From positions 520,065-584,064 of the forward strand of contig VZSF01001145.1 in assembly GCA_013398295.1 (NCBI GenBank): a stretch of 64,000 bases of DNA, in the 5' to 3' direction. A program made the translations under genes and the position numbers. This DNA comes from Chionis minor. Lineage: Eukaryota; Chordata; Aves; Charadriiformes; Chionididae. Positions 1-12,900 of this stretch are shown here, one piece after another. The notes under the pieces are model-generated. The model was given only the letters and a program-made list of their open reading frames with translations. It was not told where the DNA came from and did no database searches. Within the stretch, counting starts at the first letter, position 1; each line of letters starts with the position of its first letter.

Positions 1-14
1 CGTGTGCGCACACG
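1..14. repeat. 14-bp perfect palindrome, alternating purine-pyrimidine
   Basis: CGTGTGCGCACACG is its own reverse complement and strictly alternates purine and pyrimidine, a Z-DNA-favouring sequence. It may continue left of the window. Confidence 0.9.
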
Positions 15-2180
15 ACCTACACCTATTTTATCACAGGGCTTTGCAGATCAGGACACGACGTCACCCCACATACAAAACCCACATGTGTATGTATTGCCAC
101 ATATTTCATGAAAGCAGAATTGGGGCAGCATTGTATTAATGCAACTTACGATACTGCTCCGCAGCCACGAGGGCCCTCTCTCTATCTTGAAATCCATGGC
201 TATTTTACCGCATGCAGAGCCTACTTTCTCCAACAGCATGACATCACCCGCCCCACACTCAGAGAATAATTACGGCCTTGTCTACACTGCAAAAACTGGC
301 CCCATAATTCAAAAAAGAAAGTGCTGTTCAGCCAGTAGCAGCAACAGCAGTGCCCTAATGCAAGACCGGACTCAGCTGTTTTCAGTATTGGATCATCTAA
401 CTCTGCTTAGAGTGGGGTCACAAAAAAACACTGGGAAAAACTTCCACACCCTGACACCCCCCTTTTAACAATAGCCCAGAGGCTATTGCGGCTACAAGGA
501 AAGCAAGGGGGAAATGGGTTTTCCTGTCCTCAGAGATTCTTCTGAAATTTCTAAAGGAAAATTCTATTCCAAAGAAGGGTAACAAATAATAAGGAAAAGT
601 AAGAACCTCAGTGTTTTCTCACAATGTTAATCTAAGAACATTTCCCTATCTGGTCAGATGTTGTATCAGCAGTTTGGGAGTGTTTCATTTCAATCCTGGC
701 AGTTGCTGTTCATTTTTAATCTTTTCAAGCTTTTTGGTAAAAAGTAACCTAAAACGCAGCTCAAACACAAACTATTCCAAAACTTAAAATGTTGCTTTTC
801 ATTTGAAGAAAGTAAACTGCAATCACAACCTCCCTGGGTGAGAGACGATTTTATTCCTCCTATTCTTTATTTGTTCAACAATTAGCCTGTCCTGATCCAA
901 GATAAAGTCCCCCAGGCACAGTTGTGAAACAGATGATAATAGCAGTGTGTGGGGGTTTTTTTAAATGAACCTGACAAATTACCAAAATCAATCCTTTCCT
1001 CAAAATTTCCATTATGATGAGCTAGCATCTCGCACCTCAAAAATGCTACCTCCAAAAATTGTCAGCTAGACTCAGTGGTGATATAGGAGCATCCTAAACT
1101 CCCATGCCTCGCAGCAGTTCATGAGTGTTATGTTATTCCGTGGTGCTTCTGCAGCTGTGTATTGGCACAGCCACTAGCTACTCTTCTTAAACACAGAATA
1201 CGTAAGATTTCATGCACACTGGACTTGAAAAAGCAAAAGCAGCTCCTTCCCCTACATGGCAATGTCAATGAAAGAGTAAATGAATTGAAATCTTTCACAC
1301 ACAGAGCCAACGAGCCGAAACACAGGGCAGCACACTAGCTCGCCATGTCAGCAAGCAAGGAAGAACGCACCGAGACCTTGTGCCAGATGTACCTTATCGT
1401 TTTGCTCACGTGCAGTGACAGACAAACACATTGGTAATGGCACCCTTTCCCTCTGGTATGTCCCTATCTCTCAATTCCCTGCCAGGAGAAGTGAAACCCT
1501 TGCGAAGTGACCTACTCTCTGCAAGCATCTGGGAGGCCGCCCTGCGCAGTGAGCTATCTGACGTGGGCTTCAAGATCTTCCATTCCTCCGCGCAAATTAC
1601 TTTGGTCGTTCAGATAAAAGCAGAGGGAGATGAAGAAGCACTTGTGTCTGGAATTCCCTGAATTTCATTACCAACCACCGAGGGCTTAGCCAGGGCCAAG
1701 CTCTGTGGTTATTGCACAGCCACGCTTTGATTTCAGGATGCTAAACGTCCATTCACTACCACCAGCGAGCTTTGAGGGCTGTGACAGGAGTGCAACAAGG
1801 AGCAAGAAAATGGCCCCCACGGTGACACTTGCTCGACCTCACGCAAACGAGGCGGCTGTCGCAGCATCCCCACTGTGACGTGCACTGCCATGGTACTTCC
1901 GCTGCTCTTGTAGTGCTTAACCTATGTCAACTGCCTTCTGAGCCGTCCGCTCCGAGACCTGAGAGTGACAGACGTGTAATTCGGTTTGGGAAGGCATGGG
2001 ACCCTACGCCTGCTCTCCCTTACAACCTCCCTACCATGTCTGTCCACTTTCCCTGCTGCTGAGTTCGGTCAGCCCAAAAGCTTCTCTGGGGAGGAGAATA
2101 ACAGCTGGTTCTCTCCAAACCGTCTCACCCAATTAAAGAAAAATCTGCAATCAATGCTTACATGCTTTTATTGTTGACAA

Positions 2181-2226
2181 GGCACAAGGTGGGTGAGGAG
2201 CGACCTCACCCACCCTCGGCTGTGCC
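2181..2226. repeat. Compound GC-rich hairpin
   Basis: The inner stem is GGTGGGTGAGG (2188-2198) with CCTCACCCACC (2204-2214), 11 perfect pairs around the loop AGCGA. The outer stem is GGCACA (2181-2186) with TGTGCC (2221-2226), separated by an asymmetric internal loop (1 base left, 6 bases right). Function unknown. Confidence 0.9.
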
Positions 2227-4825
2227 GACTTTAAGAAATGCCTGAAAAAAGTCAACAAGAAGGTGAACAAGGTGTCACTTGTCATTTCTTAGAGCAGTGC
2301 CAGGCTTCTAAATGTTAGGGCTTATGTAAAACTCTCTGAGATGCCAACTGTGCTCATTTCATCCTGAGTTAATTATACTTAGTATGTTTTCATGAAGTCC
2401 CAGCTTCTGGAGTCATGGGATAACACAAAAGGATGAACCTTAAGGAATTTTTTAGCTGTTGTGGTGACAAGCTTGTGGAAAGCTTGAGAATTTGAACCCT
2501 CAGCCAGAAAAGAAGTAACAAGTGCCCAAATGGGAATTTTAAAATAACCTTACAATATCCTCTTCAGTGTTGGAGACTGAGTCATGGTTCTGGGAAGGGC
2601 AACATTACATCTTTATCATCTGCTGCAGGACTTGACTGGGATGAAATCAGAGGTTTTCTGTAACAATTTTGAGACTCTGTCTCTTCTGTGGAGGGGAGGG
2701 TCCTCAGCAAGTAGCAGGGGAGGCCTGTTAAACTGGCAATTAATTAATAAAAGTACAAGTGTTTAACAGCCTTCATGGATCAGGACAAAGCAATGTATTT
2801 AGGGGCCTAAGCAGATTTAAGCATCCATCATTAAACATGTGAGTTTGAAGGCTTGGGCCCAAGTGTTACTTCTTCCCTATGAAGCAGGTCTACATCTAAA
2901 TCTGTGTCTCACCGCAGCATCATGAGGTTATTCTAGTGCCTGTACAGTAACCTGAGACTGAATGAGATGGGCAATGTCAGCGTGACAACTAACAGTCAGT
3001 AAGGGCAAGCTCTGGAAGGACCATTTTCTACTAGGGACACACCAAGCTACTCTAAGAAGAGCAGGGGAGGCTCGACTAACATTTCTCAGCAATTCCTAGG
3101 CATGGCCCCAACACAGCTCCTCCAGCAAGAGACCAACTATACTGACACAGCCACTGCAGTGCGAATCTGAGATCAACAAATGGGCGCTTGGGCAGGTCAG
3201 GGCTTTAGTGGCTAAAGCTGTCACACGTCACTTGCAGACAATGTGTCCCTTGACCCTCCCATCCCTACCATCTCCTCTCCTCCCAAAACATAAGCGAGTG
3301 GCGCTTCTAGAGGAACTCACAAAACAATTTTCTGATATTTACAAAGCAAAGTATGACATGTGCTGAGGGATATGGCAGGGATCCACCTTCCTCTCTGAGC
3401 CTTTTCACACACGTATCTGCAGAGCCCAGCCCCCTGTGGCTCCAAGAGATGTGTGCATTACTACCATTCTCAAGAAGAATCAGCTCAGCAACCCCCATGC
3501 CCATCAGCTTTTAACTGGGACCTTATACATTATGTTACACCCCTGTATCACCATGCCACACAAAAGCCCCCCCTTCTCTTTGAACAGAGCCCTCAACTCT
3601 GCGGCCACACAGCCTGGTCCTGCCATAGTCCCTTACACAGTATTCACATATACCTTCTTATTTATTAACAGAGACATACATTTTCTGCCACATATGTTTC
3701 TCCTTCATACAGATCATGGGGCCATTCAGCTCTTTGCCAAGCAGACTTCTCAAATATATAGTGCTAAAACCAAAAGGGCTCTCGTAATTGTACAGTGTTG
3801 TGCAGAGAAATGTTTCTTCTTGCTATATATTGTACTCTAGGTACACTCACAGCCCTTATTCACAGGGAGCTGAGGGCCATGTGGTGACATTGCTGCTATT
3901 ACCCCAATGCACAAGGAGCAGGGTAGGGGCACAGGTCTGTTCCCAAGAGGACAACCCAATGGCCTGGATCTGGCAGGACATAGTTCACTCCGTTCAGCCA
4001 ACAGGCATGAGACAACAGGATTTTAGCCCTGGGTTCATCGCATCAGTCTTTGGATTTTCCAGGAGACACTGCATTCTGCTCTGCAGAGTCCCTGTTCTTG
4101 GATGTCAAACCATTCCAGAGGAATTGCCATAATTTGACCAAGCTGGCAAGCAGTGCTCCACAAAACTCAAAATTTCAAGCATTAGTCATCTGCAAGCCCT
4201 CACACCACAGCAGTTCAGTTCAGTTCATGATGGGATTCCTTTCCCGTAGAAGTCCCGAATAATCATCACAAACCTAAAAAGCCTTTACACAGGTACAAAT
4301 CTCAGGGGGACCAACCAGGCTACTTTCACTGTTCACACAGAGCAGGAGGCAAATGGCGCTTTGATTATCAGTCATCTTCATTACATTCACAATCAGGAAC
4401 AGGGAGGGGGATTTTCAGTAGCGCTGGATGGCCTGGCAAGTGTGACTAGTGCTGAAAGACGAAGGGACTTTTTGCTCCTCAGCCAGCCAGGAACTTCAAA
4501 GACTTTTTCATTCAGTTGCTGTTACCGCAGTACACACATACACAACTGCTGTTAAGGTATCACAAGCCTTGGCGGCGGTCAAGCTGCCCGACTCACGCTA
4601 CAACTGCCTGCTGCAAACACAGAGTAGACAGCTTTCTAAAAGGTTTTTTATCTACATACAACTTACGTCCTGTGCCCAACAGAAACGATGTAGAAATTAC
4701 CATGTGAAATTTTGCGAAGCGCGTTATGCAAGAGGTCAGATGAGATTACAGCACAAGCGTTTTCCAGCTGCCTGCATTTCAGTCAGAAGATGCCAATTTG
4801 AAGAAAAGTGCAAATTTGGGATGAA

Positions 4826-4847
4826 AGTATATCAAAATTGATATACT
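4826..4847. repeat. 22-bp near-perfect AT-rich palindrome
   Basis: The arms AGTATATCAA and TTGATATACT are exact reverse complements around AA. It could extrude as a cruciform or bind a dimer; no specific factor is recognised. Confidence 0.9.
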
Positions 4848-6227
4848 GTAAAAACTTTTTAGGTTCAGGATGGAAATTTATGTTTCCCAGAACAGCCACT
4901 GCCTAGATCACAGACATCTCAGTTCAAGCCCTGTAATAAATCACCGAGAACAAGACTTACATATTTTCTCACAGCTCTACTGCACACACAGATGCACCTT
5001 TACCGCTTTCCTCTCCTTCTGGCCTGAGGAATACTGACTTTGTAATAATAAAGAGCTCCAAGAAGTGAGACTGGGTGAGTGTCACTGCTAGCTAGTCTGG
5101 CTTGAACCAGCTTCCCACCCACCCCAGTGACTTCCCTCCTGTAGAATATGTTGGGGCACCTTTCTGTCTCTGTTGGGCTTTTCCTTTGCCAAAACACTAC
5201 CTAACTCCAAAGTACAAAGGAAAAACTGGAAAACCTATTTATGAGAAGAGAATCCAAATGATCCTTTTTGCTTTTCAAGTCAAGAAAAGATGTTTCTTGC
5301 TTCCAAAAGGCTTAAATTTTAGGATCAAACTTTACAGTGGTTTTTATAGGAGAGCTCCCTCCAGTACCGAGTCTCAGTTAAGGTAAGATGAAACAAGTAA
5401 GTGCAAATCTGCAAAGGAGAAGGGGTGAGACAGGTATAACTTTGCACCATGAAAATAAATAAAGCAAAACACATTTAAACTCTTCCTAGGTTGGTTGGGT
5501 TTTGTTGTTGCTTTTCTCTGAAGTGTTAACAAGAGGAGAAATGAAGACATTTGGTGCAGAGGCTTAAGTGAATGGTTCCCTTTAAAAAGCTGTATTCACC
5601 CTCCTCTGCTCTCAGTAGGTTTTTATTGAGCAATTGGAAGATACTATTTTCAAAGCCAGGACTCAAGTTAGTTAATTGTTACACCTCTTTGTGTTGCCTT
5701 TTCTTTCAATGAAAAACAGCTAAAGGTTTGCAGAAAGGAGCCTCGGGGCTGCAACAGATGTCATGAGCCACTTCCTACAAATTAGAAAAGGAAAGTAACC
5801 CCCTCAGGTTAATTATGGGGAGAGGCCACACACGGAGCTGTGTAATGAGCCTGTGGGATGGAGAGAAGGCAACTGCTTCATATTGGATTTCAAGAGACAG
5901 AGCATGAAATCTCTCATGCTGACTACATGCTTTCACACTGCAAGAGCAATGCCTTCTCCTCTGGGAGGATACAAGCCATGCTGTCTGGGGCAGGCAGCAG
6001 AGTTAAGGAGGGATACACTTACTCCGATGACGTCTCTTACCATAGGCGTCTTCCCGATGGATGGCTACGACAGCAGGCTGCTCCCCGCAGCTCAGCATGC
6101 CAGGGCTTTGCACCTGCCTCCCTATTTACACAGGTGCAAGGTAGTTCGAAAGCCATGGCCTAAGGACTAAAGCGTAAAGACCAGGACTTGCCTGACCTGG
6201 ATGATGTTGTTTTCCTGGTGGGATAAA

Positions 6228-6298
6228 TATGCCAAAGTCCTTTCATCTTTCTCTGCCTCATTTCCCCATCTTTATAATGGGGATGGTGGTATTCATCT
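6228..6298 (+). repeat. Ancient MIR-like SINE core fragment
   Basis: CTCTGCCTCATTTCCCCATC followed by TTTATAATGGGGATGGTGGT (6251-6290) matches the MIR core (CTGTGCCTCAGTTTCCCCATCTGTAAAATGGGGATAAT) well by eye. It is followed at once by a long T tract. Confidence 0.55.
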
Positions 6299-6345
6299 TT
6301 TTCTTTTCTTTTTTTTTTTTTTTTGTTTTTTTTTTTTTTTTTTTT
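6299..6345 (+). repeat. Poly(T) low-complexity tract
   Basis: About 45 bases that are almost all T, with single C and G interruptions. It directly follows the MIR-like core. It could be a microsatellite expanded from it, or the poly(A) tail of a minus-strand retroinsertion. I see no recognisable retrogene on its right. Confidence 0.8.
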
Positions 6346-6665
6346 AATTTAAATAAAGTGGTTAGATTTTCACTAAGGGAAAGCACCACAACAGTCCTAG
6401 GTAACATCACTACCAGAGAACGGGTTATGGCTTTTTTCTTCCTTCTCCTTTTCTTTTCCATTTCCCCCTCCCCAAAAGGTTGGTCCAGACTTGTCCAAAA
6501 GCCCGTGTTTCATGAAAATGTTTCCTTAGGGATCCTGTCACTTTAAAAAGTCACAGATGCTCTTTTAAAGTAAATTGTTGTAGCTAAGCAATTGTAACTC
6601 AGCCATGAACCTTAACTGAAGAATTAGCCCCATGTTTCCTTCAACTAAAATATACATCTATGGTC

Positions 6666-6680
6666 AGGTTAGCATGACCT
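6666..6680. promoter_or_regulatory. Oestrogen-response-element-like palindrome (IR3)
   Basis: AGGTTAGCATGACCT differs at one position from the ERE consensus AGGTCANNNTGACCT. The flanking TC...GA extends the dyad (6664-6682). Steroid-receptor half-site geometry with 3-bp spacing is exact. Chance occurrence is possible. Confidence 0.4.
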
Positions 6681-9600
6681 GACAACAAACCCAGCAACGG
6701 CAAAAACAACAACCCAGAATGAGCCAGCTAGGGTGCCTCGGAGATTTATTTTAGTGGAGGGGAAATAGCTTCATGTTTACTTAAAGTATGATGTCCCGAT
6801 TGGGGGGTTAAGTGACAGTTAATGGGTTCATCCACAAGCAAGGAGAATCCGGGCAAAAACTGGGCTACAGCTTCACCCGGAAAGGAATCATTGTCATCAG
6901 AGGGGAGTTCAGTGGGTTCTAGGCAACGTTGCACAGGCGTAGCATAACCTCCTACTGCCACGACGGCCATGCGTACATGTTCCTGAAGAACTAGGGATAA
7001 GTAACTGCATGCTTCAGTAAACTCATACAGTGGCCAGGAGGAATGGAAAACCTCAAGATTTTCAGTCCAAAAGAGACATTTTGTTGACATTCCATCTTGT
7101 GGGGAGAAAAAAGTGAAACATTTTGGGTTTGTTCCAGTGCAGAACAGTAGTTTTTTTCATCTCAAAAAGCAACAGCAGATAGATCTGCCATCCTTTGGAC
7201 AGCTGTAATCATAGCCCCCTCCTGTAACATCTTCCCAGTTGTGTGTACATCACTTCTAACACTTTTGTTGACACTGTGCTCAGAACAGAGGCCAAGAAGA
7301 AAAGTTTGAATCGTTTCAAACTTTCTCAAAGCACGAGCAGTGCAGAATAACACACAGTTCCCTTGATGACATAGCACCAAGCAGTGCTTGTGGCAGTGGA
7401 TTTTCATCTACACCTATCTCTTCCAAGTGCACAGGAGGATAGTCACAAACACACTACAAACTAACAGTGGCCAATGAATATTAAATGTCTTCCAATTTTT
7501 CCACACCTGAAGACACAAGCAATCACCAAACCTGAAGTGACAGTTTGCATGTCATCTTACTTCCCACTTCTTCCAAAACAAGGCACACCAAATCCACCCT
7601 AGTTTCAGCAGGTAGATTAGAGGCTAAGTAAAACTGGTTTTCTTGAGCAGGATTAGTTTGAGGTGCTTCTGAGATAATCTGTCTGCCTTCCAGGCACCCT
7701 CTAAATACTTAGAGGCACCCATTTGTCATCACTGCTGCATTATCCTTGCAAAATGCATCATCCTTGCACGATGGAGCTACCGGATCTGCAGGGTGGGAGT
7801 GTGCATACCTGTTACCTTGCGTGTGTATCTACTGGGGAGAAAAATCATTTATGGCCTGCATATTTCAAGCTGAACACCAAGACTGCTCAGATATTACAGG
7901 CAGACACATTGCTGAACTCTGAACTCCCTGTCCCAACAGTGCAGGATGGCACCCAGCTGAGGTACAGGAACATGGCGTGGTAGGTCTTCACAAAAATGGC
8001 CCTTGCGCAGGGCTAAATGGGCAGTTTCAGTTTATTGTGGCAGATACAAGGGGCACACACAGTCCAACTGGGCAAATCTCATTGTCCTGTTAAGTGCAAC
8101 AGAACGGCAAGGCAGCCTGGAAGACTGAAAAAATAGAGCAAGTCTTGTTCATACTTGTAACAAGTTTTCTCGGGCTCAAAGGATTTCTCTAAGATTTAAA
8201 CAAATAACAGGATCTGAAGGTTTTAAGAAGCTCCTACAGGCTTGTCAGGGGCTCAATCGAGCCCCCAGTGCAGTCAATAAGTTTAAAAAAAAAAATAAAA
8301 AATCTCCGACTTAAACACAGCTATCGTGATTTACACCTGCTGAAGATCTCTCACCCGGACGTTAATGGGAACATGACCAGGCTGTTTGCCAGCGCTTTTG
8401 GCTTTGCTGCAGCAGGAGGGACGTTCAGGTATGCGTGACCACTCACCGTCAGATTTCTTTACAATGACAAGCTTTGAAGTCAGAGTGCTTTGCTCTCCTT
8501 CCACAAACCATTTTCACTCCAAACAATAACTATTTAAATGGGAGCCTCACCAAAGCCATTCCAGATTTTTTTTTTTTTACTTCTCTGTCGATGATAAAAT
8601 ATAGTTAAATCACAAGAACAGAGAGGCCTGCCTGCTCCACAGGACCTATTCAGCCTAGGATGGATCTCCCAATGACGAACCACCTCTGCTAATTTTCAGC
8701 GCTGCCAGAAGAGGCACCAGTGGCTTCACCCAATGTTACACTGAAACACTAGAAAGAATAAAATTGAGCAAATGACTCTTTTTGCTGAAAAACTTGTTCA
8801 GCCGTTCACTCCAAAAGCCACTAAACATTGTCTTTTCGTAGCCAGCGGGGCTGCTAGAGGCTTGAATGAGATTTGCGGACCTCATCCTGCCTATTCAGTG
8901 CAAAAGATAACACCTGCGGGAAGCAGGCGAAAGGTTAAAACGTGGTACCTCTGTGTTTTCCTAAGTGCAGAGCTTGGCACCAGAACAGAGGCTGTGAACA
9001 ATGGCAGGAGCATTGCACGTGTTTTCTTTTCCCTTAAAGTAACATTTTTGCTGCAGTGTCATCTTTCTGCTCAGCCAAGCAGGCGCTCTGGGTCAAATCA
9101 GCTGCCTGAGCCGTCAGCAGATTTTTCTGGCCCTTTCAAAAGATCTTCAGGCATTGTATTAAGAAGCCAAATCGGTGAAAAAACAGGAAAAAAAAAAAAA
9201 AGTCGACAGACTGCCCACACGTTTTACCGGTCAGGCGCTCGCATGACTGTGAAATAATCAGCATTCTTTTGGTGAAATGTAGCAGCTTTAAACCAGCAAT
9301 CTGGCTTTGCTCTCTGGAAAACAGTGTGCTTTCTCGAAAAAGCTAAAACCAGGGTATTACAGCCTGACAGCTTCAAAATTCCTCAGACCTCCCGTAGGAA
9401 TCGCTCACAAAAGAGCAGGCTATTCTCCAGGGCTGGATGTCAGGGAAACAGACCCTCGGATGGAAAACCCTAAGGGAAGGCATACTTCCATTTATACCAT
9501 CCTTTATGTTTTGGCTAAGTCGCTTGTTTATAATTGTTGGATTTAGGCGAGAGAGGCTTCACCTCTCCTCACAGTTCCTGTAATGCAGCAATAAGAGCTT

Positions 9601-9863
9601 TGGGGCCTGTTGGGTCACTTCCCAAGCAGAGAAGAGAGAAGAAAATTTCTTAGAGTATTTCATGTATTTTGGCAAGCATCCTCCAGCAGACACGGACACA
9701 AACAGCATGGAGGACAGTTCCACTTTCACAGTGCTTTGCACAAATCACACCCATTTCTAGGAGCCACCATGCACCAGCAGAGCAGAGTGAGAAGATGCAT
9801 TGAACAAACTTCACTTGCCAGGATTTCCATTAAAAAAACGCATTTTTTGCAAAACGCAAAAAA

Positions 9864-9921
9864 AAGCATTTTGAAAATGAAGCAGCATTTTTAAAAAGAA
9901 ACAGCATTTTTTAGAAACCCC
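9864..9921 (+). repeat. Imperfect 19-bp tandem repeat, GCATTTT units
   Basis: AGCATTTT-type words recur at 9866, 9884 and 9904 with 18-20 bp spacing. A related CGCATTTTTTGC lies at 9839-9850. AT-rich degenerate minisatellite. Confidence 0.6.
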
Positions 9922-12900
9922 ACCCTTTTTATACAAAATTTCTTCAAGGGCTATTGCTATCCCAAACAAAAGAAACTGAGGAGTTACATATGGGACCTCA
10001 TACATAATAGCTACCATGAGCCTTTGCAGTTATGGTGAGAATCAACAAGTTCTTAAAATTGATGAAGACAAAAGTTTAATTTCTCATAATTTTGCCAAAC
10101 AGAATTGTTTGGGCTAAGACTTTCCTCTGCTTGGGACATGTAACTACATTCTTATGAGAGAGAAAAATAGTAGGAGAATATCTAATTAGAAATTCTATGA
10201 TTTGGCATATGCACACATGAGCTGAATTAAGGCAGAAAAGGACATTTTCTTCAATTCTTTTTGTAAGCTTAATAGTTTTTTTAATATAATTTTATGTATT
10301 TGTAAATACATTTAATGGATGGATAAGTCAATGCCAATTCCTAGTACTTGTGAAGCAGAGGAGTTGAACTAATCATTGCTGCACATTAAATAACCGGCCT
10401 TAATTTCTATCTGTATGGTACTAAAAGAGTGGCATTCAAGCTTATGCCCTCCCTGCTGCCTGTTCTCATGTTAACTTCCTCCAGCTTGCACTGTAGTGAA
10501 AGACAGATAAAATCACTTCTAAAATAAGACGGAGGCCTGAAATGCAAATGAGAGGAAGAAGTCATCAGAAAGGGGTCTTCATACAGATTTGGTAGGTTAT
10601 CAGGTCTTTACCTGCCTGGTAATCAATCCTGGTGCCTGATCAGCTTCAGGGGATGGACCCAGCAGGAGCACAAAGGCTCTTTATCCCCTTTGCTCATGTT
10701 GTGACTCTGCTATAAAGCCTAATTCGCTGGGAAGGGCAAGGTGGAGCTGGACATAGAGCCTATCAGGTAACGTTAATGTTCAGCCAAGATATGGACCTTG
10801 TGTTTGAACGAGACAGACAGTCTTTGAAGAACATAATCTGTGTTGCCAACAATGGCTGGAGTGAAAGGAACTCTCTCTGGTTACCTTATAGGATGGACTG
10901 GTAAAGCATAGTTGGATTCTTATCAAGATGTTGGGTTTGGGGTTTTTTTAATCATTGATTCACATGGTAAATGCTGTGAATACAAAATGCAAAGTCTTCA
11001 AAGGGAGGAAACATGAGACAGGTATAGCTTTACCCAGTTCATGTTAAGGTTGCACACTTTTGTTCAGTGTGAATTTTTTTTTTAATATATAAATCCTGCT
11101 ATCCTCACAGGGACTAATCCTACCCATGTCTTTTCAGATTCCCTCCAATTCCAGTTGGATACAGGTTTGCCAGCAGCAGTGAAAAGCAGCAGCTCTCTTG
11201 GGGTGCTGTGTTTCTCAGATTGACCTTAGCTCTGTTTACCCTTGCTTCGAAAGTTTGGGCCAACATCTGCTAAATAAACCAGAGTGCCGGGGTGATGGGG
11301 ACAGGGAGGGGGAGTTAAAAACAAATGGGATTGTTCTGAAATGAGAGAATCGCTAGAGGAGCTCCAGGGAGATTGTCTTGTGTCGGAATATAGATGCAAT
11401 TCCCTTTGAATCAATAGAAAGCCTTCTTCTGACATCTCTGATCCAGTTTTGAAGCATGCAGAACATACCTATCCAAAGGTAGTGTTTCCAATTCAGATGA
11501 AGTACTCCTCAAAATATCCACCCAAGCCACAATGATATTTCTTCCATTTCCTCTTCATTTGCAGCCCATTGAAAATACCCATATACTTCACCTATGTATG
11601 CAGTAGTGGCATTGCTCTTATAGCATGGTAAGAAGGGCATCGGCTTATATTTAAGATAGAAGAATGTGTTTCCCCTGCTAGCTAAATTCAAGTTAATCAA
11701 CCCAACAGCAGCCAGCTGCAAACATGGGGGCTAGAAAGGTCTTTTCAAAGCCAATGTTGAGTTCATTCCAACATATCATGGTTCAGCGCCTCACTACCAG
11801 CAACCAAAGCATTTCTCAAGCCATCACAGCTCCTCTCTGATACAAGACTGCATCACAGTTGAAACAAGGTGCCTGACTATGTCAACACTTTGGACTTTAG
11901 GGCTGGTCCCCAGACCAGGCCTGCACAGCATCACTATGCTGCAATCATGCCTCCCTCCAGGTGTTTGCCAGGGGCACAATAATCAAAGCTTTCTCACTCT
12001 TACTGAGTAAAAATGGACATGAGGATGCTCAGTGCTTTGCTGAAGAAGCTCAGCACTTCGATGGATCAGACACGGAGGTATTGCCTCACACCTACCGCCT
12101 TCCTGATTTGAACATCTTGCCAGCTAGACTGTCATCTAGGCACTAATTCTGAAAGCCAGTAACACTGGATGAGACAACACGCACTTCTGCCTCCAGAAAG
12201 CCAGGAGTAAACAGCAAGCCTTGGACGGGGCAGGAGAGGAGGGGAAGGGGGCCATCCTAAAGGATGTTAACACTGCAATGATGAGGCTGCATAACAGTGA
12301 TCCCAGACTCACTCAGGAGGCTCCAGTGCAGACAATATATATGGGAAAACCTGCAGTTTCTTAGGTTTTTAGGCAATTCTTTAGCTGTGTAGGCCAAAGA
12401 ACAGCTTTGTTGTACCAGTTATACTCACATTAGGAAGCCACTGACTGCATAGCATACCATTATATACCAGTAAAGCACTCCTTAAATAACTGCATCCTCA
12501 GTATTCAGCATATGCCTTTAAAGCATCAGGATTAACATCCCTTAAAAAAGAAAAACTGGGTAATATGAGAGCAGATATTCCCATTATCAACATATCTACA
12601 TATTTTTTAATCCCAACCAGCATGTGCCCCTGGTATTATCTCACGGCAGTATGTTCCAGAGCTTATTTAGAATAACTTTGCTTTTCATCACCTTCAAAGT
12701 TCCCTGAATATTTCCTTGTTCGTCTGCCATGCTGCCTTTGGCTTACTTGACAGCTCTGCTCATACTCAAGGCATCTGAGAAACAGATCCCAGCTGACCCA
12801 AAGACATTGTCCAAAAAAAAGGCAAATGAGGCCTTCCTTGACAGCAAGCTGTCTGATACTCTTTTTCGTGCACAGCAATAGTGAGACTGGCACAGTGTCA

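Larger units (their letters stand above)
15..6227. other. Non-coding, intron-like DNA
   Basis: Apart from the hairpin at 2181-2226 and the palindrome at 4826-4847, I see no exon, RNA gene or recognisable repeat. Open frames are short and overlap on both strands. Confidence 0.5.

Noticed and set aside
6299..6345. Tail of a processed retrogene on the minus strand
   Set aside because: No open frame or recognisable gene remnant follows on the right. The tract continues directly from a MIR-like core.
8772..9257. 161-codon plus-strand frame as a gene
   Set aside because: No recognisable domain; it contains a poly(A) lysine run and looks like random translation.
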